Origin: JBARCX01 sp049794535
GTDB lineage: Bacteria; Pseudomonadota; Gammaproteobacteria; Xanthomonadales; Rhodanobacteraceae
Direction of reading: 5' to 3'
Assembly (NCBI GenBank): GCA_049794535.1
Contig: JBARCX010000060.1
Location: 1-21,455, forward strand
Length of the DNA stretch: 21,455 nt
Position 1 is the stretch's first letter. Each line of letters starts with the position of its first letter. Below, piece after piece: positions 15,161 through 21,455 of this stretch. Below the pieces are notes generated by a model. It was given only the letters and a program-made list of their open reading frames with translations. It ran no database searches and was not told the origin of the DNA. A program made the translations under genes and the position numbers.

Positions 15161-15928
15161 ATGAATCAGTTGCAAAGCACTGAGCGCTTCAGCGATCGCG
15201 TGGCGGACTACGTGCGTTTTCGCCCCGACTATCCGACTGCCCTACTCGACTGGCTACGCAGCGAGCATGGCGTAACGGCCAACTGGCTGGTCGCCGATAT
15301 CGGCGCGGGCACCGGTATCTCCAGCAAGATGTTTCTTGACGCAGGACATCGCGTCATCGCCGTGGAGCCGAACGCGCCGATGCGCGAGGCCGCCGAACAA
15401 TGGCTAGGTAGCAACCAGCGCTTCAGCACCGTCGATGGCCGTGCGGATGCCACCGGCCTGCCCGATGCCAGTATCGATCTGATCTCGGTGGCGCAGGCGT
15501 TCCACTGGTTTGACCCAGAAGCTACACGCCACGAGTTCCATCGCATTTTGCGCTCGACAGGCTTGGCCGCGATCTACTGGAATAGCCGACGACTGACCGG
15601 CACGCCATTCCTCGAAGCTTACGAAGCACTGCTGCAGCGCTACGGCACCGACTACACCAGCGTCGCCGAACGCTATGCCGACGACGAGACCATGCGCACA
15701 TGGTTCGGTGCCGGTTTTCGCGGTGCCGCTAGTTTTCCACATGCACAGCGGCTGGATTTCGATGCGCTGCGTGGCCGGCTGCTGTCTTCGTCGTATGCGC
15801 CAAAGGCCGGGCACCCTCAACACGAACCGATGCTGCATGCGCTACGCGAACTATTCGACCGTTGCGCCGTGGACGGCACCATCAGCTTCGACTACGACAC
15901 CCGCATTTTTGTAGGCCAAGTGCTTTAA
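15161..15928 (+). CDS. Class I SAM-dependent methyltransferase
   Basis: A 255-aa methyltransferase of the Methyltransf_11 type (similar in layout to trans-aconitate and other small-molecule methylases); the substrate is unknown. Residues 7-26 (TERFSDRVADYVRFRPDYP) are the typical lead-in. Motif I is VADIGAGTG (44-52), the ribose-binding acid is E69 in AVEPN, and PDASIDLISVAQAFHWFDP (101-119) is the motif II/III region. Two starts are possible: 15149, overlapping the SDR by 8 bp, or 15161, 4 bp after its stop. I chose 15161 because GGGTGA lies just upstream and the family begins close to that point. It is probably part of a three-gene unit with the SDR and DUF4190 genes. Confidence 0.88.
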   Translation: MNQLQSTERFSDRVADYVRFRPDYPTALLDWLRSEHGVTANWLVADIGAGTGISSKMFLDAGHRVIAVEPNAPMREAAEQWLGSNQRFSTVDGRADATGLPDASIDLISVAQAFHWFDPEATRHEFHRILRSTGLAAIYWNSRRLTGTPFLEAYEALLQRYGTDYTSVAERYADDETMRTWFGAGFRGAASFPHAQRLDFDALRGRLLSSSYAPKAGHPQHEPMLHALRELFDRCAVDGTISFDYDTRIFVGQVL

Positions 15929-15972
15929 GGGCCGGCCCAAAATCGCTAATGTCGAATCGAGCTTGCTACTTA

Positions 15973-16107
15973 TGCTCCTCCCCCTGCGACCGAAGGAAGT
16001 CCCTTTTTCGGGGCTAGCAGGGGGAGGTTGGAGGGGGTGATGCTCTCGCCTCAGTTTGACGGCTTCACCCCACCCCAGCCCTCCCCTGCTACACGCAGGG
16101 GAGGGAG
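15973..16107. repeat. REP/BIME-like pair of palindromes before pyrD
   Basis: Unit 1 is CCTCCCCCTGC (15977-15987) with GCAGGGGGAGG (16017-16027), a perfect 11-bp stem with a 29-nt interior. Unit 2 is CCCTCCCCTGC (16079-16089) with GCAGGGGAGGG (16095-16105), 11 bp with a 5-nt loop. Between them GTTGGAGGGGGTGA and TCACCCCACCCCAGCC also nearly pair, so the whole block can form one large cruciform. This fits a paired REP element in a 236-bp gap without genes. It may end or protect the transcript upstream of pyrD. Confidence 0.75.
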
Positions 16108-16164
16108 CAGATAGCGGCAACACCCTAGCGCCACTCTACTCAGAGATATTGAACAGGCTCACCT

Positions 16165-17202
16165 ATGTACGACACGCTCCGCCCCTTGCTGTTCAAGCTC
16201 GACGCAGAGACTGCGCATAAGCTCACCCTTTACGCGCTCGGCGTAGCCCATCGCAGCAACCTTGGGCACTTCATCGCGGTGCCGCCAGATGATCTGCCAA
16301 CGACGGTATTCGGCATTCGTTTCCCGAATCCGGTTGGACTCGCGGCGGGTCTCGATAAGAACGCCGATCACCTCGACGAGTTAGGCGCACTAGGCTTCGG
16401 CTTTGTGGAAGTCGGCACGGTGACTCCACGTCCACAGGTGGGCAATGGCAAGCCACGCATGTTTCGGCTACCGCAGCATGAGGCCATCATCAATCGCATG
16501 GGCTTCAACAATGACGGTGTCGATGCGCTGGTGCGTAACGTGCAGAAATCGAGCTTCCGTGGCGTGCTCGGTATCAACATCGGCAAGAACAAAGACACGC
16601 CGAACGAGCGTGCCGTCGACGACTACCTGCATTGCCTCGAACGTGTGTACGCGCAGGCCAGCTACATCACGGTCAACATTTCCTCACCGAACACTCAAGG
16701 GCTGCGCGACCTGCAGGAAGAAGCCACCCTGCGAGCTTTCATCGAAACCCTGCGTGAAGCACAGGAACGACTCGGTTCGCAAAGCGGCGCGCGTAAGCCC
16801 ATGCTGTTGAAGATCGCACCGGATCTCTCCGAAACGGAGCTAGATGCGATCGCCGAAGTGCTGCTCAGCACAAAAATAGATGGCGTGATTTGCACCAACA
16901 CCACGATCGATCACTCGAGCGTGGAAAGCGACCCACGCGGCAACGAAACCGGCGGTCTATCCGGCAAGCCGTTATGCGCGCGCGCCACCGCCATCGTGCG
17001 TGGCATGCGTGCACGACTGGGCGAGCAGATACCCATCGTTGGCGTCGGCGGCATTCTCGATGGCAGCGATGCGGTGGAAAAACTCGACGCGGGTGCTGCA
17101 TTGGTGCAGATCTACAGCGGCATGATTTACCGCGGTCCGCAGTTGATCACTGAATGCGTCGACGAAATCCGTCGCCAACGCGGAGATCGTGATGCTGCTT
17201 GA
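16165..17202 (+). CDS. pyrD: Dihydroorotate dehydrogenase (quinone), class 2
   Basis: The fourth step of pyrimidine synthesis: an FMN enzyme that oxidises dihydroorotate to orotate and reduces membrane quinone. At 345 aa it is a normal class 2 length. The N-terminal membrane-binding helices are present (MYDTLRPLLFKLDAETAHKL). FMN and substrate motifs include NPVGLAAGLDKNAD (55-68), EVGTVTPRPQ (82-91), GFNNDG (113-118) and NISSPNTQGLR (171-181), whose S174 matches the class 2 catalytic serine. ICTNTTIDHS and GVGGILDGSDAVEKLDAGAALVQIYSGMIY complete the barrel. It starts at ATG 16165. Its end overlaps murB by 11 bp if murB starts at 17192, so the two are probably cotranscribed. Confidence 0.96.
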   Translation: MYDTLRPLLFKLDAETAHKLTLYALGVAHRSNLGHFIAVPPDDLPTTVFGIRFPNPVGLAAGLDKNADHLDELGALGFGFVEVGTVTPRPQVGNGKPRMFRLPQHEAIINRMGFNNDGVDALVRNVQKSSFRGVLGINIGKNKDTPNERAVDDYLHCLERVYAQASYITVNISSPNTQGLRDLQEEATLRAFIETLREAQERLGSQSGARKPMLLKIAPDLSETELDAIAEVLLSTKIDGVICTNTTIDHSSVESDPRGNETGGLSGKPLCARATAIVRGMRARLGEQIPIVGVGGILDGSDAVEKLDAGAALVQIYSGMIYRGPQLITECVDEIRRQRGDRDAA

Positions 17203-18244
17203 GCGAACGGATATGGGCGGCTACACGCTCATCGAAAATGCCTCACTGGCAACACGCAATACCTTGCGTGTCAATGCACGCGCAAAACTACTGGCCGAGA
17301 TCCGCGACGCCACCAAACTACCTGAGCTTCTGGATTTCCCCGCCGTGCGCGGCGGCCCGCTACTGGTGCTGGGTGAAGGTAGCAACCTGCTACTCACTGG
17401 CGACTTCGACGGCACCGTGATCGCGATGGAAACCCGCGGTGTACAAGTGGAACAGGACGGCGATACCGCGCACATCGCCGTCGCCGCGGGCGAACGCTGG
17501 GACGATTTCGTGCGCTGGACGCTGGGCCAGGGCTACGCCGGGTTGGAAAACCTGATTCTGATCCCCGGTACTGTCGGCGCAGCACCGATACAGAACATCG
17601 GCGCCTACGGCACTGAGGTTGCCGAATTCATCGAAAGTGTTGAGGCGTGGGATCTGCGCGAACACCGCGTAGTAACGCTCGACCGTGCCGCCTGTGCATT
17701 CGCCTATCGCGACTCCTTGTTCAAGCGCGAGCCCGGCCGCTACATCGTCACCGCCGTGCGCTTTGCCCTGCCCCGCTCACATGAGTTACGACTCGACTAC
17801 GCAGGCATTCGCGAGGAGTTGGCGCGCATGGGCGTGGACAAGCCCGCACCGTTCCACGTCGCCGAAGCCGTCGTGCATCTGCGTACGCGCAAACTGCCTG
17901 ACCCGGCAGTCATCGGCAATGCGGGTAGCTTCTTCAAGAACCCTATTGTCTCAACGGCACAGGGTGAAGCACTGAAGCATGAGCATCCCGAACTCGCCGC
18001 ATGGCCAAGCGTCGATGGGCGCTGCAAGCTATCTGCCGCCTGGCTGATCGAGGCCAGTGGTATGAAAGGTGTGCGCGAAGGTGATGCCGGTATCTCCAAT
18101 CGGCATGCGCTGGTGCTGGTCAATCACGGCAAAGCCAGCGGCCCCGAGTTATGGGCCTTTGCGCAGCGGGTGATTGCCAGTGTCGAGGCGAAATTCGGTG
18201 TGCGGCTTGAGCCGGAGCCGGTGGTGGTTGGCACCAGCCTTTGA
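17192..18244 (+). CDS. murB: UDP-N-acetylenolpyruvoylglucosamine reductase
   Basis: Reduces the enolpyruvyl group to make UDP-N-acetylmuramate, the second committed step of cytoplasmic peptidoglycan precursor synthesis, with FAD and NADPH. It is 350 aa. NTLRVNARAK (23-32) and LLVLGEGSNLLLTGDFDG (57-74) begin the FAD domain, followed by LIPGTVGAAPIQNIGAYGTEV (123-143) and YRDSLFK (172-178). GNAGSFFKNPIV (242-253) carries the catalytic serine S246, and the LEPE motif (339-342) carries the C-terminal glutamate. The layout is the long, type I (E. coli-like) form. Possible starts are GTG 17189, ATG 17192 and ATG 17213. I prefer 17192 because GGAG lies 6 bases before it; 17213 would match shorter relatives and remove the overlap with pyrD. 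Confidence 0.94.
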   Translation: MLLERTDMGGYTLIENASLATRNTLRVNARAKLLAEIRDATKLPELLDFPAVRGGPLLVLGEGSNLLLTGDFDGTVIAMETRGVQVEQDGDTAHIAVAAGERWDDFVRWTLGQGYAGLENLILIPGTVGAAPIQNIGAYGTEVAEFIESVEAWDLREHRVVTLDRAACAFAYRDSLFKREPGRYIVTAVRFALPRSHELRLDYAGIREELARMGVDKPAPFHVAEAVVHLRTRKLPDPAVIGNAGSFFKNPIVSTAQGEALKHEHPELAAWPSVDGRCKLSAAWLIEASGMKGVREGDAGISNRHALVLVNHGKASGPELWAFAQRVIASVEAKFGVRLEPEPVVVGTSL

Positions 18245-18294
18245 GGCCTTGGCCATTCGCTGCTGAGCCCACCATTTACGCGACACGCCTCCTA

Positions 18295-18455
18295 CTCGTC
18301 ATTCCGGCGTAGGCCGGAATCCAGTGGCACCAAGGTTTGGTTGTCGCGTAATCCTGTGCAGCTCGATACAAGTCTCCGTAGAGCAACAGACCTCACCGAT
18401 ATCGCTCGCTTCAACGGCGACGCCACTGGATTCCGGCCTACGCCGGAATGACGAG
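18295..18455. repeat. 34-bp perfect inverted repeat (REP pair) between murB and poxB
   Basis: The segment 18295-18328 is the exact reverse complement of 18422-18455, with 93 bases between. Each arm has its own palindrome, ATTCCGGC-4 nt-GCCGGAAT, next to TCGTC and CCAGTGGC. The ATTCCGGCxxxGCCGGAATCC style is a familiar REP family of gammaproteobacteria, often moved by a RAYT transposase; no such gene is in this window. The pair could form a long hairpin at the end of the murB transcript. Confidence 0.85.
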
Positions 18456-18561
18456 CAAGGTGGCAACGCTTCCGCTTTGATCCACCGCCAGGCTCTTGTC
18501 CAAGGTCAATCCTAAGACCTTAGTCGCATCGGGCCATACCTTCACGAAATCAGAAGCGCGT

Positions 18562-18575
18562 CCATGTCAACATGG
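18562..18575 (+). promoter_or_regulatory. Palindrome upstream of poxB (possible operator)
   Basis: CCATGT-ca-ACATGG is a perfect 6-bp inverted repeat, 31 bp before the poxB start. Position and symmetry would suit a dimeric regulator, but no known binding-site family is recognised. Confidence 0.25.
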
Positions 18576-18606
18576 CCGCCTGACCACGATCATAAAGGAT
18601 GACGAG

Positions 18607-20337
18607 ATGGGTATCAGCAATGTCGCCGATGTACTGATTGAGACACTGGCCCAGGCCGGTGTGAAACGTATCCACGGCCTGGTTGGCGATAGCCTCAACG
18701 GCATTACGGAATCGCTGCGCCAGCGCAAGGACATGAGCTGGATACACTATCGACACGAAGAGGCTGCCGCCTTTGCGGCCTGTGCCGAATCACAATTGAC
18801 GGGTGAATTAGCCGTCTGTGCCGGCTCATGTGGGCCGGGCAATTTGCATCTGATCAACGGGCTGTACGACGCGCAGCGCACACGTACGCCGGTGCTGGCG
18901 ATTGCCGCGCATATTCCCTCTGCCGAAATCGGCAGCCAATATTTCCAGGAGACGCATCCGCAGAACCTGTTCCGCGAATGCAGCCATTACTGCGAACTGA
19001 TCAGTAGCCCATCGCAAATCCACCGTGCTGTAGCCACCGCTATTCGCACGTCGATTGGCCAGCGTGGCGTTTCTGTACTGGTGATCCCCGGCGATGTCGC
19101 CCTGTCCGAATCCAGTGGTCCAGTAGCAGCGGCCTCGGGCTTGCTGCCGGTGGCACCGAAAGTCACTCCGCCCGACGCACAGTTGGACCAACTTGCCGCA
19201 CTGCTTGGCAGCGGCCGCAAAGTGACGCTGTTCTGTGGTCGCGGCTGCGCGGGTGCGCATGATGCCGTCGTAAAGCTCGCCGAAACGCTCAAGGCACCGG
19301 TCGTGCATGCGTTGGGCGGCAAGGAATATGTCGAATGGGATAACCCGTACGACGTCGGCATGACTGGCCTGATCGGCTTCAGCTCCGGCTACGAAGCCAT
19401 GATGAACTGCGACACCTTGCTGCTGCTCGGCACTGATTTCCCCTATCGTCAGTTCTTCCCCGAAAACGCCAAGATTTGCCAGATCGACCTTCGCGCGGAA
19501 AACCTGGGGCGCCGCTGTCACCTCGACCTCGGCCTAGTCGGTGATGTCAACGCCACCATCCAGGCGCTGCTGCCACGACTGAAAACCGCCAGCGACGATG
19601 CGCATCTGAAGAGCAGCCTCGCCAACTACAAGAAAGCACGTGAGGGCCTCAACGACCTCGCCGTCGGCAAAGCGGGCAGCAAGCCAATTCATCCGCAATA
19701 CGTGGCCAAGATCGTCAGCGATCTCGCCAGCGACGATGCGGTGTTCACTTGCGATGTCGGTACACCCACTATCTGGGCGGCACGCTATCTGCAAATGAAC
19801 GGTCGGCGCCGCCTGCTCGGCTCGTTCGTACATGGCTCCATGGCCAATGCGATGCCGCAGGCGATTGGTGCACAAACAGCCTTCCCCAAGCGGCAGATAG
19901 TCAGTCTCTCCGGCGACGGCGGTTTCACGATGCTGATGGGCGACCTGCTCACGCTTGTGCAACAGAAGCTGCCGGTGAAGATAGTCGTGTTCAACAACGG
20001 CACATTGGGCTTTGTGGAACTGGAAATGAAAGCCTCTGGCTTCCTACCGACGGGCGTATCGCTGGATAACCCGGACTTTGCAGCAGTAGCACGCGCTGCG
20101 GGCATCTACGGTGTGCGTGTGGAAGATCCCGGCGAACTGGAAGGCGCAGTGCGCGATGCCTTTGCACATGACGGTCCGGCCCTGGTCGATGTGGTGACCA
20201 ATCGACAAGAACTATCCATGCCACCGAAGATCCAGCTCGAACAGGTCAAAGGCTTCAGCCTGTGGGCATTGCGCACCGTGATGAACGGACGTGGCGATGA
20301 GCTGATCGAATTGGCGCGTACCAATCTGCTGCGCTGA
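18607..20337 (+). CDS. poxB: Pyruvate dehydrogenase (quinone), pyruvate oxidase PoxB
   Basis: A peripheral membrane flavoprotein that decarboxylates pyruvate to acetate and CO2 and passes electrons to ubiquinone, using thiamine diphosphate and FAD; usually a stationary-phase route. The 576-aa protein has the catalytic glutamate E51 in YRHEEAAAFAACAES. The FAD-binding middle domain is at about 185-350. The thiamine diphosphate motif GDGGFTMLMGDLLTLVQ runs on to VVFNNGTLGF, from about residue 436 to 465. The C-terminus (GFSLWALRTVMNGRGDELIELARTNLLR) closely resembles the lipid-binding tail of E. coli PoxB, which favours PoxB over acetolactate synthase. The ATG at 18607 is chosen over 18496 because AAAGGAT lies just upstream and the family starts there. 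Confidence 0.93.
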   Translation: MGISNVADVLIETLAQAGVKRIHGLVGDSLNGITESLRQRKDMSWIHYRHEEAAAFAACAESQLTGELAVCAGSCGPGNLHLINGLYDAQRTRTPVLAIAAHIPSAEIGSQYFQETHPQNLFRECSHYCELISSPSQIHRAVATAIRTSIGQRGVSVLVIPGDVALSESSGPVAAASGLLPVAPKVTPPDAQLDQLAALLGSGRKVTLFCGRGCAGAHDAVVKLAETLKAPVVHALGGKEYVEWDNPYDVGMTGLIGFSSGYEAMMNCDTLLLLGTDFPYRQFFPENAKICQIDLRAENLGRRCHLDLGLVGDVNATIQALLPRLKTASDDAHLKSSLANYKKAREGLNDLAVGKAGSKPIHPQYVAKIVSDLASDDAVFTCDVGTPTIWAARYLQMNGRRRLLGSFVHGSMANAMPQAIGAQTAFPKRQIVSLSGDGGFTMLMGDLLTLVQQKLPVKIVVFNNGTLGFVELEMKASGFLPTGVSLDNPDFAAVARAAGIYGVRVEDPGELEGAVRDAFAHDGPALVDVVTNRQELSMPPKIQLEQVKGFSLWALRTVMNGRGDELIELARTNLLR

Positions 20338-20371
20338 GGCTTGATTTGTATCTGATGCCTTCCTATTGAAT

Positions 20372-20488
20372 CCTTCTCCCCTCGGGAGAAGGTGCCGGTA
20401 GGCGGATGAGGGTGCGACCGAAATCCAACGTGCAAACTCGACTCAAGCCCCGAACCCTCACCCAACCCCTCTCCCGATGGGAGAGGGG
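20372..20488. repeat. REP-like palindrome pair between poxB and the TonB receptor gene
   Basis: CCTTCTCCC (20372-20380) pairs with GGGAGAAGG (20384-20392) over a 3-nt loop. CCCCTCTCCC (20466-20475) pairs with GGGAGAGGGG (20479-20488), also over 3 nt. Between them GGATGAGGGTGCGACC and AACCCTCACCCAACC are roughly inverted, so the two units face each other. The block lies between two converging genes and may end both transcripts, though no U tract follows. Confidence 0.75.
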
Positions 20489-20519
20489 CTCTATGCATCT
20501 ACAGACGATCACGTTTATT

Positions 20520-21455
20520 TCAGAGAGTGAACTTCAAATCCGCCACATACGTCCGCTGCGGAAACGGGTGATACAGGAAGTACTTCTGATTGGTGAAGTT
20601 GTCGACGCCTAACGATGCCGCCAAACGCTCGTTGATCTGATAACGCACGTGCGCATCAAACACCTTGAAGCTATCGAACGCACCGAATACGTGCGGTGTG
20701 TTATCGGTGTTATCCAGTGTCGAATACTGCTTGCCGCTGTAGCGACCGGCCAAGGTAAATGCCCAATCGGTGGTGGGTCGATACGTAGCTACCGCCGTTG
20801 CGCGCCAACGTGGCACATAGGGTGCATGCTTACCTTCAGACGTTGTGCCGGTACTGCTGGCAAAGCTGTCGTTGGAAAGAATCGTCGAGTCGACGAACGT
20901 CACGCTGCCGGAGAGCTCCAGCCCCTGTATCAGCACATTGTCTTGATGGACGGCTAATTCCACACCGCGATTGCGCAGCTCGCCCACGTTCACCACATAG
21001 TTGACCGGCACCACGTAGTTGCTGAGGAATGCAGTCTGCTGGATCAACGCCTGCCGCGTGTTTTCCTGGAACAGCGATAGCCGGATGCCACCATCGTCAT
21101 CGAGTGCGTGCTCGATCGCCAGCTCTCCACTAGTGACCCGCTCTGGCTTCAGATTGGGATTGGGCGAGGTAAAGGTGCTGCCTGTCGACACCAGTTGATA
21201 CAACTCGCCCACGGTCGGAAAGCGCACGGCCTTGGCTAGTGAGCCTGTGATGCGCCAGGTCGGTGTCAGATCCCATTGCAACGTGGCCTTCGGCGAAAAC
21301 ACCGTTGCTGATTCCTTGGGCTGGGACACCGCCGTATTACCACTGAAGTTGAAGCCATCCGTAGCCTTCCACTTTTCGAAACGGCCACCGATCGTTGCCA
21401 GCCAGTTCGGTGCAAAGGCCCAGGCATCCTGCACCCAAAGTGCACGCGTGGTGGT
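20520..21455 (-). CDS. TonB-dependent outer-membrane receptor (3' part, cut by the window edge)
   Basis: The C-terminal 311 or so residues of an outer-membrane beta-barrel that imports a siderophore, cobalamin or similar ligand using TonB energy. The frame is open to position 21455, so the start, signal peptide, TonB box and plug domain lie outside the window. Recognisable parts are WVQDAWAFAPNWLATIGGRFE, TPTWRITGSLAKAVRFPTVGELYQ (the TonB receptor region of FRxPT/E type), LKPERVTSGELAIEH, alternating aromatic strands such as TDWAFTLAGRYSGKQY, and the final YVADLKFTL ending in a hydrophobic strand as barrel proteins need. NFTNQKYFLYHPFPQRTY near the end is typical. The ligand cannot be told from this part. 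Confidence 0.9.
   Translation of the reverse strand, partial: TTTRALWVQDAWAFAPNWLATIGGRFEKWKATDGFNFSGNTAVSQPKESATVFSPKATLQWDLTPTWRITGSLAKAVRFPTVGELYQLVSTGSTFTSPNPNLKPERVTSGELAIEHALDDDGGIRLSLFQENTRQALIQQTAFLSNYVVPVNYVVNVGELRNRGVELAVHQDNVLIQGLELSGSVTFVDSTILSNDSFASSTGTTSEGKHAPYVPRWRATAVATYRPTTDWAFTLAGRYSGKQYSTLDNTDNTPHVFGAFDSFKVFDAHVRYQINERLAASLGVDNFTNQKYFLYHPFPQRTYVADLKFTL

Larger units (their letters stand above)
18245..18606. other. 362-bp gene-free interval before poxB
   Basis: The interval holds a large inverted repeat (18295-18455) and a small palindrome (18562-18575). The poxB frame is open back to an ATG at 18496, but that extension is not PoxB-like. No other coding region or RNA gene is seen. 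The poxB promoter must lie between about 18456 and 18600, yet no strong -35/-10 pair stands out. Confidence 0.5.

Noticed and set aside
15929..15938. GGGCCGGCCC palindrome right after the methyltransferase stop
   Set aside because: A 10-bp self-complementary run without a loop or T tract; by itself it cannot be called a terminator or operator.
18496..18606. Longer start for poxB
   Set aside because: The 37 extra residues are unlike any PoxB N-terminus, whereas 18607 has a ribosome site and matches the family start.

Overview
The window looks like the chromosome of a GC-rich gammaproteobacterium, most likely of the Xanthomonadales/Lysobacterales (Rhodanobacter-, Dyella- or Luteibacter-like). 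This rests on the GC-rich third codon positions, the style of the core genes and the several REP-type palindrome pairs between genes. The family-level assignment is an inference, not a match. Both ends are open: position 1 lies just upstream of rnd, and the right edge cuts a TonB-dependent receptor.

Layout. (1) 110-1420: ribonuclease D (rnd), then tRNA-Ala(CGC) and a strong intrinsic terminator, all on +. (2) 1533-10458, all on -: a defence island built on a type I restriction-modification system. In transcription order it holds hsdM, hsdS, an unrecognised 273-aa gene, a 309-aa gene (NucS-like nuclease domain plus DUF5655), a ParD/ParE-type toxin-antitoxin pair with its own operator-like palindrome, and finally hsdR. 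The first four genes are joined by ATGA stop/start overlaps, so the two extra proteins are co-translated with the modification enzyme. hsdR stands apart, about 1 kb further on, behind the toxin-antitoxin pair and a REP-like repeat. (3) 10666-12292, on -: type II NADH dehydrogenase (ndh) and tRNA-Arg(CCT), each followed by its own intrinsic terminator. (4) 12436-18244, on +: an ALDH7-family aldehyde dehydrogenase (lysine/piperideine-6-carboxylate branch); a compact trio of DUF4190 membrane protein, short-chain dehydrogenase and class I methyltransferase; then pyrD and murB, which overlap. (5) 18245-21455: a 34-bp perfect inverted repeat, poxB (quinone-linked pyruvate dehydrogenase) on +, a second REP pair, and the 3' part of a TonB-dependent receptor on -.

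How it works together. The housekeeping part is ordinary: RNA processing, two tRNAs, pyrimidine and peptidoglycan synthesis, and three quinone-reducing dehydrogenases (Ndh, PyrD, PoxB). The accessory interest is the restriction island. The two proteins coupled to HsdM-HsdS are not standard type I subunits. One carries PD-(D/E)XK nuclease residues. The other has a helical C-terminal half with an RNxxxH hexapeptide of the kind seen in HEPN ribonucleases. I see no integrase, transposase, rRNA gene or CRISPR array.
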